From assembly GCA_963784195.1 (NCBI GenBank), contig CAWARA010000033.1, positions 124,001 through 188,000 on the forward strand: DNA of 64,000 nt, written 5' to 3'. Under the pieces are notes generated by a model, which saw only the letters and a program-made list of their open reading frames with translations, searched no databases and had not been told where the DNA came from. Shown here piece by piece: positions 1 to 8,679 of this stretch. The stretch comes from CAVQAH01 sp963784195 (GTDB lineage Bacteria > Acidobacteriota > Vicinamibacteria > Vicinamibacterales > 2-12-FULL-66-21). The stretch's first letter is position 1, and each line of letters opens with the position of its first letter. The position numbers and the translations under genes were made by a program.

Positions 1-2
1 CG

Positions 3-1537
3 CAGAAGACACGTCAGTTCGAACGCGCCCTCGTGATCGCCGCGGGGCTCCGCATCGAAGCGCTTGCCGATGACGGCCTGGTCACCGTCGGTCAGCCGGT
101 CAAGCTCTCCATCCTGGCGCGAAGCAATGGCTCCGAAGACATCACCATCAACCGGGTGACGTTGTCCGGCTTCGAAGGCAGCGCGAGCGATTGCCGGGCC
201 GTGTTGAAGCCTGGCGCGAGCTCCAGTTGCGAATCGAAGGTTCGCATCGCCGACACGCCGCTAACCGCGCCGTATTGGAAACCTCGCACCGACGCGGCCC
301 GCTACGACTTCGAGCCGGGCGTGCCGTTCGGCGTGCCGTTCCGGCCGTCGCCGTTCGCCGCCAGCCTCGATCTGACGATCGCGGGCGCGCAGGTGACGCT
401 CGACCGCACGATCGAATACCGGTACGACAACATCGTGGCGGGCGAGAAGCGCATGGAGCTGAAGGTGGTTCCGCCGTTTGCCGTGACGTTGTCCACCGAT
501 ATCGCCGTCATTCCGCGTGGCGCCGTCACGACCAACGGGGATCGCGGGCCCTCCGCCGCGGGCCGGCGCATCGACGTCACGGTTATCGGCCAGGCGAAAG
601 CCGGCAGCTCGGCCACGGTCAGCCTGCAGGTGCCTTCAGGTTGGCAGGTGCAACCCTCGAGCGCGACGGTCAAGTTCAGTCGTGAGGACGAAGCCAGCAC
701 CATGCCGTTCGTCGTGACGCCGCCGGCGCGTATCGAGACCGGCGACTTCGTCGTCAAGGCCTCGGCTGAGGGGAGCATCGATGGGTCGACGCGGTCGTCG
801 TCCACGGGCTATGACGTCATCGAGTATCCGCACACGCGCCGCCGGCATCTCGTCCGCCCCGCGGAGGCGACGCTTCGCATCCTCGATGTCACCATCGCGC
901 CGAACCTCGTGGTCGGCTACATCATGGGCGTGGGCGACCAGGTGCCGCCGGCCATCGAGGAGCTCGGCGCCACGTTGCGGATGATCGGCCCAGACGAGCT
1001 GGCCTCCGGTGACCTGTCGAAATACGACGTGATCGTGACCGGCGTGCGCGCGTACGAACGGCGCACCGATCTTCGCGCCAACAACCATCGACTGCTTGAC
1101 TTTGTGTCCGCGGGCGGCACGCTGCTCGTCCAGTACAACAAGTTCGAGTTCAACCAGGCGCAGTACGCACCTTACCCGGCCAAGGTCAGCTCCGATCGGG
1201 TGACCGACGAAAACGCGCCCGTCGAAGTGCTCGTGCCCGACAACCCCGTTTTCACGACGCCGAACCGGATCGGCCCGGAGCTCGTGGGCCGGCTGGGTTC
1301 AGGAGCGCGGGCTCTACTTCCTCGGTGAGCGCGATCCGCGTTACGTTGATCTGGTGCGGCTCAGCGATCCGTTCGAATACAACTCGGGTGCCGAAAACCG
1401 GCGCGCTGGTCGAGGCGCGCTACGGCAAGGGCCGATGGATCTATATCGGCCTGGGTCTCTGGCGCCAGCTTCCCGCGGGCACCCCAGGCGCGTATCGTCT
1501 GCTCGCCAACCTGCTTTCGCTGGGACACACACGATGA
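3..1537 (+). pseudogene. PIG-L (LmbE-like) family protein, C-terminal part, two frameshifts
   Basis: The C-terminal two thirds of a large protein whose start lies left of the window. Ig/NEW3-like beta domains come first, then a GATase-like alpha/beta domain with the run HLVRPAEATLRILDV and the phrase GTLLVQYNKFEFNQAQY, as in the long PIG-L deacetylases of Acidobacteria; the catalytic LmbE domain would be outside the window. The frame breaks near 1278 (extra base after GP) and again near 1390: GWVQERGLYFLGERDPRY is in frame 1 and TGALVEARYGKGRWIY in frame 2. The restored product ends in the TGA at 1535-1537, which overlaps the ATG of the lyase gene. The family call rests on recalled similarity, and the frameshifts could be assembly errors. 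Confidence 0.72.
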
Positions 1538-2988
1538 CATTCGCGCCCGAGTACGTGAAGTTCGTGCTCAACGAGAACTTCGAGGACGCGAAGGCGCAGT
1601 TCCTGGCGCCGCTGATGGCGATCCACTACGCGCATCTGGTCATGCTGCGCGAGCGGGACATCGTCTCGGCGTCGCACGCGAGCGCGATTCGTGACGGTCT
1701 GAACTCGATTTCACTCGAGGCCGTGCGCTGTGCGCAGTATGACGGCGCTTGTGAGGATCTGTTCTTTTACGTTGAGCGCCTGGTGATTCAGGCGTGCGGC
1801 GAGGAAACAGCCGGTCGCCTGCACACCGCTCGCTCCCGTAATGACATCGACATGACGATGTACCGGATGCAGCAGCGAAGCCTGATCCTCGCCGTCATCG
1901 AGGGCGTGCTGCAGTTGCGGTCGGTGTTGCTCGATCATGCTGACCGCCATCGCGAGGATGTCTTCGCCGCGCACACGCACACGCAGCCCGCGCAGCCGAC
2001 GACGATCGCGCACTACCTCCTCGCCGTCGTCGAACAACTGGAACGGGATACGACCAGGCTTGCGGCGGCTTACGCCAGCACGAATCAGAATCCGCTCGGA
2101 TCCTGCGCGATTACCGGAACCGGGTTTCCGATCGACCGCGATCGCACGACGGCGCTCCTCGGTTTCGACAGGACGACCGGAAATACCTACGGCAGCATCG
2201 CCACCGTGGATTACCTGCTCGAGAGCGCGTCCGCGGCCGCGGTTCTCGTGACCGGGCTCGGACGCGTCGTGCAGGATCTTCTGCTGTGGTGCACGAGCGA
2301 GTTCGGCTATCTGCGGCTGGCTGACGGCTTCGTGCAGTGCAGCAGCATCATGCCGCAGAAGCGCAACCCGGTCGCGCTCGAGCATGCGCGCGCGATTGCC
2401 AGCAAGGCCGTCGGGCAGGCGGGCGCGATTCTGCTGGCCGTCCACAACACGCCCTTTGGCGACATCGTGGACACGGAGGACGACTTGCAGCCACTGGTCC
2501 ACGCGATGTTCACCGACGCGTCACGCGCGGTGATGCTGGTGGCGGCCGCCATGGCGACGGCCCGGTTCGACACGGTGCGCATCGCCGAGCGGGCGCGGCA
2601 GGGCTGGATCACGGTGACCGAACTGGCCGATACGCTGACCCGCGATCACAACGTTCCTTTCAAGACCGCTCACGCGATTGCCTCGCGCTTCGTCGCAGAG
2701 TCGTCACGCAGGGCCGGCGACACTCCGGCCCGAGTGCTGCGAGACGTCACCGAGAGCATCCTGGGCCGATCGATCGCGTTCACCGACGACGCGCTTGCGG
2801 AGGTGCTCAGCCCCGAGCATTTCGTCCGCGTGCGCACAACACCCGGAGGCCCGGCTCCGGAAGAGTCCACGCGAGCGATCGCCCGTTCGCGGGCGACGTT
2901 GCTTGCGGATACGGACTGGCATGGGAAGGCGATTGAAAGGTTACGCGCCGCGGCGGGGGATTTGAAAGCCGCGGCCGCAGCGCTGTAG
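1534..2988 (+). CDS. argH: Argininosuccinate lyase-family protein
   Basis: A 484-residue member of the fumarase/aspartase superfamily. The signature SSIMPQKRNP is intact, and so are the substrate-site motifs ARSRND and HTHTQPAQPTTIAHY, which fit cleavage of argininosuccinate to arginine and fumarate. The N-terminus lacks the usual DI-GS-AH stretch of textbook ArgH and instead reads LAPLMAIHYAHLVML, so this may be a divergent ArgH clade or a related lyase. The ATG at 1534 is preferred because it overlaps the preceding stop (ATGA) and gives the family length; an in-frame extension upstream is a read-through of the PIG-L region. No other arg gene is adjacent. Confidence 0.72.
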   Translation: MTFAPEYVKFVLNENFEDAKAQFLAPLMAIHYAHLVMLRERDIVSASHASAIRDGLNSISLEAVRCAQYDGACEDLFFYVERLVIQACGEETAGRLHTARSRNDIDMTMYRMQQRSLILAVIEGVLQLRSVLLDHADRHREDVFAAHTHTQPAQPTTIAHYLLAVVEQLERDTTRLAAAYASTNQNPLGSCAITGTGFPIDRDRTTALLGFDRTTGNTYGSIATVDYLLESASAAAVLVTGLGRVVQDLLLWCTSEFGYLRLADGFVQCSSIMPQKRNPVALEHARAIASKAVGQAGAILLAVHNTPFGDIVDTEDDLQPLVHAMFTDASRAVMLVAAAMATARFDTVRIAERARQGWITVTELADTLTRDHNVPFKTAHAIASRFVAESSRRAGDTPARVLRDVTESILGRSIAFTDDALAEVLSPEHFVRVRTTPGGPAPEESTRAIARSRATLLADTDWHGKAIERLRAAAGDLKAAAAAL

Positions 2989-3001
2989 AAATCACCAGCA
3001 G

Positions 3002-3065
3002 CGCGCGGCTTTAGCCGCGCGTCAATGACGTTGTCACCGACGCTGACGCGGAGCTGAAGCTCCGC
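3002..3065. repeat. Two short perfect hairpins between convergent genes
   Basis: Arms CGCGCGGCT/AGCCGCGCG at 3002-3021 and GCGGAGCT/AGCTCCGC at 3048-3065. They sit between the convergent argH and bshC genes and may act as a bidirectional transcription end, though no T-run follows. They resemble the REP-like hairpins near 21.6 and 25.3 kb. Confidence 0.5.
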
Positions 3066-3076
3066 GCTGCGGACCG

Positions 3077-4690
3077 TCAGACGACCAGAATCCAGTGCTT
3101 CCCCAGTTCAAGGGGCAGGTCGGCCAGCAGGCGGTCGACGACCGCTGGTCCGTAGCGGTTCAGGAAATAGATGACGGCGAGCGTGCGTTCCTGGGCATGA
3201 CCGAGCGGAAACACCTGGGCCTGGGCGCGCATGAACTGACGACGCAGTGTCTCGTCGCGCCGTTTGGCCGCCTGGATCATCTTCGCGTGCAGGTTCCGCA
3301 GATCGTGTTCCATCTTGCCGACCGTCGTCTTGGCGGCGCCCGCGAGCGTCGGGTCGAGGGCGGGCATGGCGTCGATCAATCCCTGCATCGATCGGTGAAT
3401 CGCCTCCTGCGCGTCTTTCATGGCCTGCTCGACCGACTTTGGCAACAGGGATTCGAGCAGACGATTCAACGCAGACTCGTCCTGCGGCTGAAGAGACTCG
3501 AGCGGAACGTCGTAGCGGGTGAGGAATCGGGCGGCGGCTGAATCGACGAGGGTGGCGCTGGCTCGGGGATACATGAGCGGCATCGGTATCCCGAAGTGCT
3601 GGTAAACCCCTCCGAGCTGACCGAGGTAGGCGAGCTCGCTGGGGCCGGCGACGTAACAGATCGTCGGAAAGAGCGTGTCCTGGACGATCGGCCGCAGGAG
3701 CACGTTGGGGCTGAAGTGATCAGGAGAGGTCTCGGCCTCCTGCAGCAGCTGCTCGGCCGTACACGACGTCTCACCGAACACGAAGCGATCGCCGTCGCGG
3801 CGGATGGCGCGCCGGCCGCCGTCGAGATGAAAGAGGGAAACGCTCTCGGGCTGCGGAGCGACCTGCGGCTGATGGCCGCGGGCTTCCAGCAGGGCACCCG
3901 CTTCCGCCGCAAGTGCTGCGGTTCGTCCTGGCGTGCGGAGCTCGAGTGTGAACACGTCCCGCGCGAAGGGCTTTGCGGCGGGATCCGACGACTCGAAGAC
4001 GACGAGGCCGTGTGGCCCGAGGATGCGTTCGAGCCAGATCGCAAAGGCTTCGGCCATTCCTCGGCCTGGACGGTATGCGTCACGGAGCCCGCCGACCGTC
4101 CACTCGGTGAAGTCGGTCTCACCCAAAGCACCTGCCAGCTCGTTCAGGCTCGTCTGAATGCGCTCATCGAGCGTAAGGGTGGCAATCGGCCGATCGCCAG
4201 CCCCGTCGAGCGGCGCCAGCGCGACGGTCCGCGGCTGGAACTGCTGATCGAGCACGGTGCAGCTCGCGACCTCTTCCCAGTCGTGATCCTCGGCATCGAC
4301 CCAGAACAGCGGGACGACGTCGGCGCGTTGTTCGCGCGACACGCGCCGGGCCAGCTGAATGGTGGTGATGGCCTTGAGCAGGGTGAAGAGCGGGCCGCCG
4401 AAGGCCCCTGCCTGCTGACCTGTGACGACGGCAACGCTCGAGGGATTGGCGAGCCGATCCGCGTTGGCGCGCGCTTCGGGTGGGGCGCCGCGGCGTTCCT
4501 GTTGCGCCGCAAGGATCCTGGCAATGTCAGCGGATGCCCGCCGCGTCGATTGGGCGCGCGCGATCGCATCGCGCCAGGATTCAGGCTTCGTCGGATCCCC
4601 CGCAAACAGCGGCGCCACGTTCGCGAAATTGAACGCGTAGTCGCCGGCGAGCGGCCGGATCCAGCCGAATCGCCGCACATCGACCGCCAT
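3077..4690 (-). CDS. bshC: Bacillithiol biosynthesis cysteine-adding enzyme BshC
   Basis: Recognised by the strongly conserved core VVTGQQAGAFGGPLFTLLKA followed by VPLFWVDAEDHDWEEV, characteristic of BshC. BshC adds cysteine to glucosaminyl-malate, the last step of bacillithiol synthesis in the cytoplasm. The tail has the helical coiled region typical of the family. The frame is open to 4798, but the first 36 residues are low-complexity and unlike the family. The ATG at 4690 starts at MAVDVRRFGWIRPL and yields 537 residues, the normal length. Neither start has a clear Shine-Dalgarno sequence. No bshA or bshB is in the window. Confidence 0.88.
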   Translation of the reverse strand: MAVDVRRFGWIRPLAGDYAFNFANVAPLFAGDPTKPESWRDAIARAQSTRRASADIARILAAQQERRGAPPEARANADRLANPSSVAVVTGQQAGAFGGPLFTLLKAITTIQLARRVSREQRADVVPLFWVDAEDHDWEEVASCTVLDQQFQPRTVALAPLDGAGDRPIATLTLDERIQTSLNELAGALGETDFTEWTVGGLRDAYRPGRGMAEAFAIWLERILGPHGLVVFESSDPAAKPFARDVFTLELRTPGRTAALAAEAGALLEARGHQPQVAPQPESVSLFHLDGGRRAIRRDGDRFVFGETSCTAEQLLQEAETSPDHFSPNVLLRPIVQDTLFPTICYVAGPSELAYLGQLGGVYQHFGIPMPLMYPRASATLVDSAAARFLTRYDVPLESLQPQDESALNRLLESLLPKSVEQAMKDAQEAIHRSMQGLIDAMPALDPTLAGAAKTTVGKMEHDLRNLHAKMIQAAKRRDETLRRQFMRAQAQVFPLGHAQERTLAVIYFLNRYGPAVVDRLLADLPLELGKHWILVV

Positions 4691-5065
4691 GCGGGTTGCC
4701 GCGCTGTCGGCCGTGCTTGGCTCGGTCGCTTGCGCGGCCCCTGTAGGCGTTCTGTCGGCTGGCACCGCCCCGTACTCTCTCAGAGCATTCGAAAACATGT
4801 CAAGGTGATCGCCCGCTGGTTCGACGCCGACCGCGCGAACGTGGATCCCGCGCGCCGGCGGATCGCGCCTGCCGTTGGGATGAAGGGCCGGGCTACAGGG
4901 ACCGAAGGTCCGTCCGGACTCGAAAGACCGGCAGACTCTTCGAAGGGGCTGGATTTGAGCTTTCGAATCGAACAGGGGATTGTCCTGGCCGGCCGCTCCG
5001 CTGATCGCTGTGGTTACAGTATCATTTGTGTTAGATTTTTCTGATCCCGCCTGAGGAGTCCAGTA
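4691..5065. other. Divergent intergenic region, no gene recognised
   Basis: Lies between the divergently transcribed bshC and pseudokinase genes. The stretch 5005-5041 is distinctly AT-rich compared with its surroundings and is the likeliest place for promoters; no convincing -35/-10 pair could be fixed. A GAGGAG ribosome-binding-like sequence is at 5053-5058. Confidence 0.4.
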
Positions 5066-6016
5066 CTGACCAGAGACGACCAGACTGCCTTCGCACCGCC
5101 AGCAGCCTTCGGCCCGTTCCGGGTGTTACACCAGGTCGGCGTCGGCACGCTGGGGCCGGTGTTCAGGACTTACGAGCCGACAAGGGATCGGCTCGTGGCC
5201 GTCAAGGTCTTTCGCCTCGACATCACACCTGAGCAGGCGCAGTCGCTAGCGGACGAGCTTACGAGAGCCGCCGAAGCCGGGTTGTTCCACCCTTCGATCG
5301 TCGAGCCAATCGCGGCGGGCGTTCAGGGGACGGTGGCGTACCGCGCCGACGAATACGTCGCGGCCGAGTCCCTCGACGTCGCCATGCGCCACTATGCGCC
5401 GGCCGCGCTCGACAAGGTGCTTCCATTCATCACCCAACTCGCCGGCGCGATCGATTTCGCACGGGCGGCCGGGGTTGGGCATGGCGCGCTCCATCCGCGC
5501 GACATTTTTGTAACGCCCGATGAAGCGCGCGCGACCGGCTTTGGCGTGGTCGACGCCCTCGAACGGGTTGGCTTGCGCGCGCCGATCAGACGGCCCTACA
5601 GCGCCCCCGAGCGCATTGACGGCCAGCCGTGGGGCGCGCCGGCAGACGTGTTCTCGCTCGCGGCGATCGCCTTCGAGCTTCTGACCGGCCGGCGGCCGTC
5701 GGGCCTCGGCGATCAGATTGGAACGCTCGCAGGAGCCTCCGTAGGTGACCAGGCCGACGCGCTTCATGCCGTGCTCGCACGCGCGATGAGCGAATCTCCA
5801 GACGATCGGTTCCCGACCGCGCTGGCGTTCGCATCTGCGCTCGAAGGAGCCGCCCGTCCCGGTGCGTCCGCCTCGGAGTTTGCGCCCTCAAAGCCAGCAA
5901 CGGTCGCGCCCGTGATCCCATTGGCGGCGCAGCTGCCAGCCCGTGAAGACGAGGCGTTGAGCGTTCAACCGCCAGTTGTCGAGAGACGAAGACGTCGTCG
6001 TGGAAGACGACGATGA
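5066..6016 (+). CDS. Membrane pseudokinase/PEGA protein, kinase-like N-terminal half (frameshifted)
   Basis: Protein-kinase fold with a glycine loop (GVGTLGPVF), the ATP-anchoring lysine (VAVKVF) and an APE-like segment (YSAPERIDG). The catalytic loop reads HGALHPRDI where HRDLKPxNI is expected, and the DFG position reads TGFG. The catalytic Asp, Lys and metal-binding residues are therefore missing, and it should be a pseudokinase. The true start is upstream of the GTG at 5123, because conserved-looking FGPFRVLHQ precedes it; a CTG at 5066 lies 7 bases after GAGGAG but is an unusual start. The frame ends in an Arg run at 6016, while the logical continuation is in frame 3 (next entry). Confidence 0.72.
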   Translation: MTRDDQTAFAPPAAFGPFRVLHQVGVGTLGPVFRTYEPTRDRLVAVKVFRLDITPEQAQSLADELTRAAEAGLFHPSIVEPIAAGVQGTVAYRADEYVAAESLDVAMRHYAPAALDKVLPFITQLAGAIDFARAAGVGHGALHPRDIFVTPDEARATGFGVVDALERVGLRAPIRRPYSAPERIDGQPWGAPADVFSLAAIAFELLTGRRPSGLGDQIGTLAGASVGDQADALHAVLARAMSESPDDRFPTALAFASALEGAARPGASASEFAPSKPATVAPVIPLAAQLPAREDEALSVQPPVVERRRRRRGRRR

Positions 6017-7523
6017 CGTCGTCGAGGTCGATCGCGACGACGACGTCGCGAGTGCCGCGCTTGGCGTTGCCGGCGTCGACCTGGACGACGATGCGGGCGA
6101 TCGCGATGTGGTTGAAGTCGACGAGGTGCGCGACGTCGAGGTTGATGACATCGCGGCGGAGCGCGAGGAAGACGAAGCGCACTGGTCGCTGACGCAAGCG
6201 GAACAGCAGGCTCCACCGTCCGCGCCCGAAGCGGATCCCACGAGGATGTTCGATGACGAGCAGACCGAGGCCGGGAGGGATCGCCTGGTGTTCGACGCGG
6301 TGGATCTCACGCTGGGCGACGAGCATCCGATCGATCGCCGTTTCAACTACGAGTTCATCGATCCGCCGAACACGGTTGCTCCCTTGGACGAGCGGGCTGA
6401 CGAACCGCCGCCCCTTCCGCCACCGGTCGTGCCGCTCGCTCCAGAGCCGCCGATCCGGCCCGTGCACGAGGCGCGGCGTCGGGCGCGGCCGATCGTCGTT
6501 CCGCCGCAGACGATCGAGCCGGAGCCAGAGCCCGAGCCGGAGCCCGTCGTTCCTCCCCTGGTACGAGTGCAGGAGCCGATCGAACACGTCGGCTCTCTCG
6601 GTATCGAGCGGCCGGAAGCGTGGGAGAGACCGGAGCCCGAGCGGTCAGGCCGTCCGATTCTGCCGATTGCCATCGCCCTGATACCGGCGATGTTGCTCTC
6701 GTTTGCTGCCGGCTATTTCGTCCGCGGCCGCGGCGACACGCCGCAGCCAACGCAATCGGCCGCTCCGGCGACGCAGACGGCGGAAGCGACAACCCCTGCG
6801 TCTCCGCCGCCCGGGCCCCCCGCAAAGCCTTTCAGCGAACAGACGGTGACGCCGCCGCCTGCCACGACGGCGACGCCGCCGGCCGCTGCACCGAGTGTGC
6901 CCGGCGATGTCCCGGCACCTAGACCTGGAACGACACCCACGACCGAGACCGCTCGTCCAGCACCCGCCGCGCCGGCGACCGGCAAACTTCAGGTGCGGTC
7001 GAATCCGTCGGGTGCATCGGTCACGCTGAATGGCGCGTGGCGCGGCCGCACGCCGCTCGCGCTCGACGAACTCGCGTTCGGCAACTACGTCGTTCGCGTC
7101 GTCTCGCCCGGATACGACGTCGCGCGCGAAGAGATCACGCTGTCTTCGGCGGCCGCGTCAGGTAACATCTCGGTGCGCCTGCAGCGTCAGCGAACCGCCG
7201 CCGCCACCAAACCGGCGCCGCCGCGCGAGCAAGCCCCGCCGGCCCGCTCGACCACGCCTTCGGCTGCTCCCTCGACTCCGGCCCGGCCCACGTCGCCGCT
7301 GACGGGATCGGTCTATGTGGATTCGCGCCCGCGAGGTGCGAAGGTGTTCATCGACGGCAAGGAGATTGGTAACACGCCCATTCAGATTCCCGAGGTCCGC
7401 ATCGGCTCACACGTCATACGGCTGCAGCTGGCGGATCATCGGATCTGGTCCAACAGTGTCAGTGTTTCCGCGGGCAAGGAATCCCGCGTCTCAGGATCGC
7501 TGGAACCCATCATAGTTAAATGA
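5976..7523 (+). CDS. Membrane pseudokinase/PEGA protein, C-terminal half with two PEGA domains
   Basis: Continues the kinase-like gene after a one-base shift inside a GAC/GTC-rich tract (about 5985-6015). Order of parts: a very acidic Asp/Glu stretch, a Pro/Glu linker, one membrane helix (PIAIALIPAMLLSFAAGYF, about residues 229-247), a Pro/Thr/Ala spacer, then two PEGA domains (LQVRSNPSGASVTLNG and VYVDSRPRGAKVFIDG). PEGA domains are surface-exposed or periplasmic, so the kinase-like part should face the cytoplasm. The last codons overlap carA (ATGA at 7520-7523), which implies translational coupling. Its role is unknown; a scaffold or sensor is an inference. Confidence 0.75.
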   Translation: MSRDEDVVVEDDDDVVEVDRDDDVASAALGVAGVDLDDDAGDRDVVEVDEVRDVEVDDIAAEREEDEAHWSLTQAEQQAPPSAPEADPTRMFDDEQTEAGRDRLVFDAVDLTLGDEHPIDRRFNYEFIDPPNTVAPLDERADEPPPLPPPVVPLAPEPPIRPVHEARRRARPIVVPPQTIEPEPEPEPEPVVPPLVRVQEPIEHVGSLGIERPEAWERPEPERSGRPILPIAIALIPAMLLSFAAGYFVRGRGDTPQPTQSAAPATQTAEATTPASPPPGPPAKPFSEQTVTPPPATTATPPAAAPSVPGDVPAPRPGTTPTTETARPAPAAPATGKLQVRSNPSGASVTLNGAWRGRTPLALDELAFGNYVVRVVSPGYDVAREEITLSSAAASGNISVRLQRQRTAAATKPAPPREQAPPARSTTPSAAPSTPARPTSPLTGSVYVDSRPRGAKVFIDGKEIGNTPIQIPEVRIGSHVIRLQLADHRIWSNSVSVSAGKESRVSGSLEPIIVK

Positions 7524-8647
7524 AAGCAACCCTCGCGCTCGAGAACGGCATCTGGTACGAAGGAGAATCGGCCGGGGCTGCTGGTGAGACGACCGGCGAA
7601 GTCGTCTTCAACACCAGCATGACCGGCTATCAGGAAGTCCTCACGGACCCGTCGTATGCGGGGCAGATCGTGACGATGACGTGCCCCGAGATTGGCAACT
7701 ACGGCGTGGCCGACGAGGACGGCGAATCACGCGCCCCGAAAGTCGCAGGGTTCGTCATGCGCGAGTCGTCGCCGATCGCCAGCAACTGGCGCGCCGACGG
7801 CACGTTGCGCGACTACCTCGTTCGCCACAACATCGTCGCCATCTCCGACATCGATACGCGTGCGCTGACGCGCGTGCTCCGATCGGCTGGTGTGATGCGC
7901 GGCGTGATTGCGACAGGCGAGGTGGATCCGCGCGTGATGATCGACCGCGCGCAGGGTGTGACGCCGATGGAAGGGTCCGATCTCGTGCTTGGCGTGACGT
8001 GCGACAGCGCGTTCGACTGGAAGCCGGAGACCAGCCCGTCCGACGAATTCTCGCCGCCACCGCAGCGCAGCGCGCGCCGTCCGTTGAAGATTGCCGCGTA
8101 CGACTTCGGGATGAAGTGGAACATCCTGCGGCGGTTCACCGCATACGGGTGCGACGTCCGTGTCTTTCCGGCAACCGCGCCCGCATCCGATCTGCTCGGC
8201 GCGAAGCCTGATGGCGTGTTCCTCAGCAACGGTCCCGGAGATCCCGCGGCGCTGGGCTATGCGATTCGCAACGCGCGCGAGCTCGTGAAGTCGGACGTGC
8301 CGGTGTTTGGGATTTGTCTCGGCCATCAGATCCTGTCACTTGCGCTCGGCGGCCGCACCTACAAGTTGAAGTTCGGCCACCGCGGTGCGAATCATCCCGT
8401 GAAGGACCTGGCATCGGGCAAGGTGGAGATCACCTCGCAAAACCACGGCTTTGCCGTCGATCCCGCGACGCTCCCGTCGGACGTCGTCGTCACGCACGAG
8501 AACTTGTACGACGGAACGATCGAGGGACTGCGACACAAGACGAAGCCGGTGTTCTGCGTGCAATACCATCCGGAGGCCGCACCCGGTCCGCATGACGCGG
8601 ATTACCTGTTCCGTCAATTCATCGACGAGATCGAAAAGCGCGTGTGA
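7520..8647 (+). CDS. carA: Carbamoyl-phosphate synthase small subunit
   Basis: Glutamine amidotransferase subunit that hydrolyses glutamine and channels ammonia to CarB for pyrimidine and arginine synthesis. The N-terminal CPSase domain has GEVVFNTSMTGYQEVLTDPS. The class-I GATase domain has the nucleophile Cys near residue 266 in GICLGHQ and the His/Glu pair in QYHPEAAPGP. The 375-residue length is normal. The ATG at 7520 overlaps the previous stop by four bases, and carB follows after 32 bases, so the three genes probably form one transcript. Confidence 0.96.
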   Translation: MKATLALENGIWYEGESAGAAGETTGEVVFNTSMTGYQEVLTDPSYAGQIVTMTCPEIGNYGVADEDGESRAPKVAGFVMRESSPIASNWRADGTLRDYLVRHNIVAISDIDTRALTRVLRSAGVMRGVIATGEVDPRVMIDRAQGVTPMEGSDLVLGVTCDSAFDWKPETSPSDEFSPPPQRSARRPLKIAAYDFGMKWNILRRFTAYGCDVRVFPATAPASDLLGAKPDGVFLSNGPGDPAALGYAIRNARELVKSDVPVFGICLGHQILSLALGGRTYKLKFGHRGANHPVKDLASGKVEITSQNHGFAVDPATLPSDVVVTHENLYDGTIEGLRHKTKPVFCVQYHPEAAPGPHDADYLFRQFIDEIEKRV

Positions 8648-8679
8648 TTGCCCCGACACTAGGTCGGGTCGACATTTGA

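Noticed and set aside
3596..5044. 482-residue plus-strand ORF opposite bshC
   Set aside because: Shadow of bshC; no domain signal.
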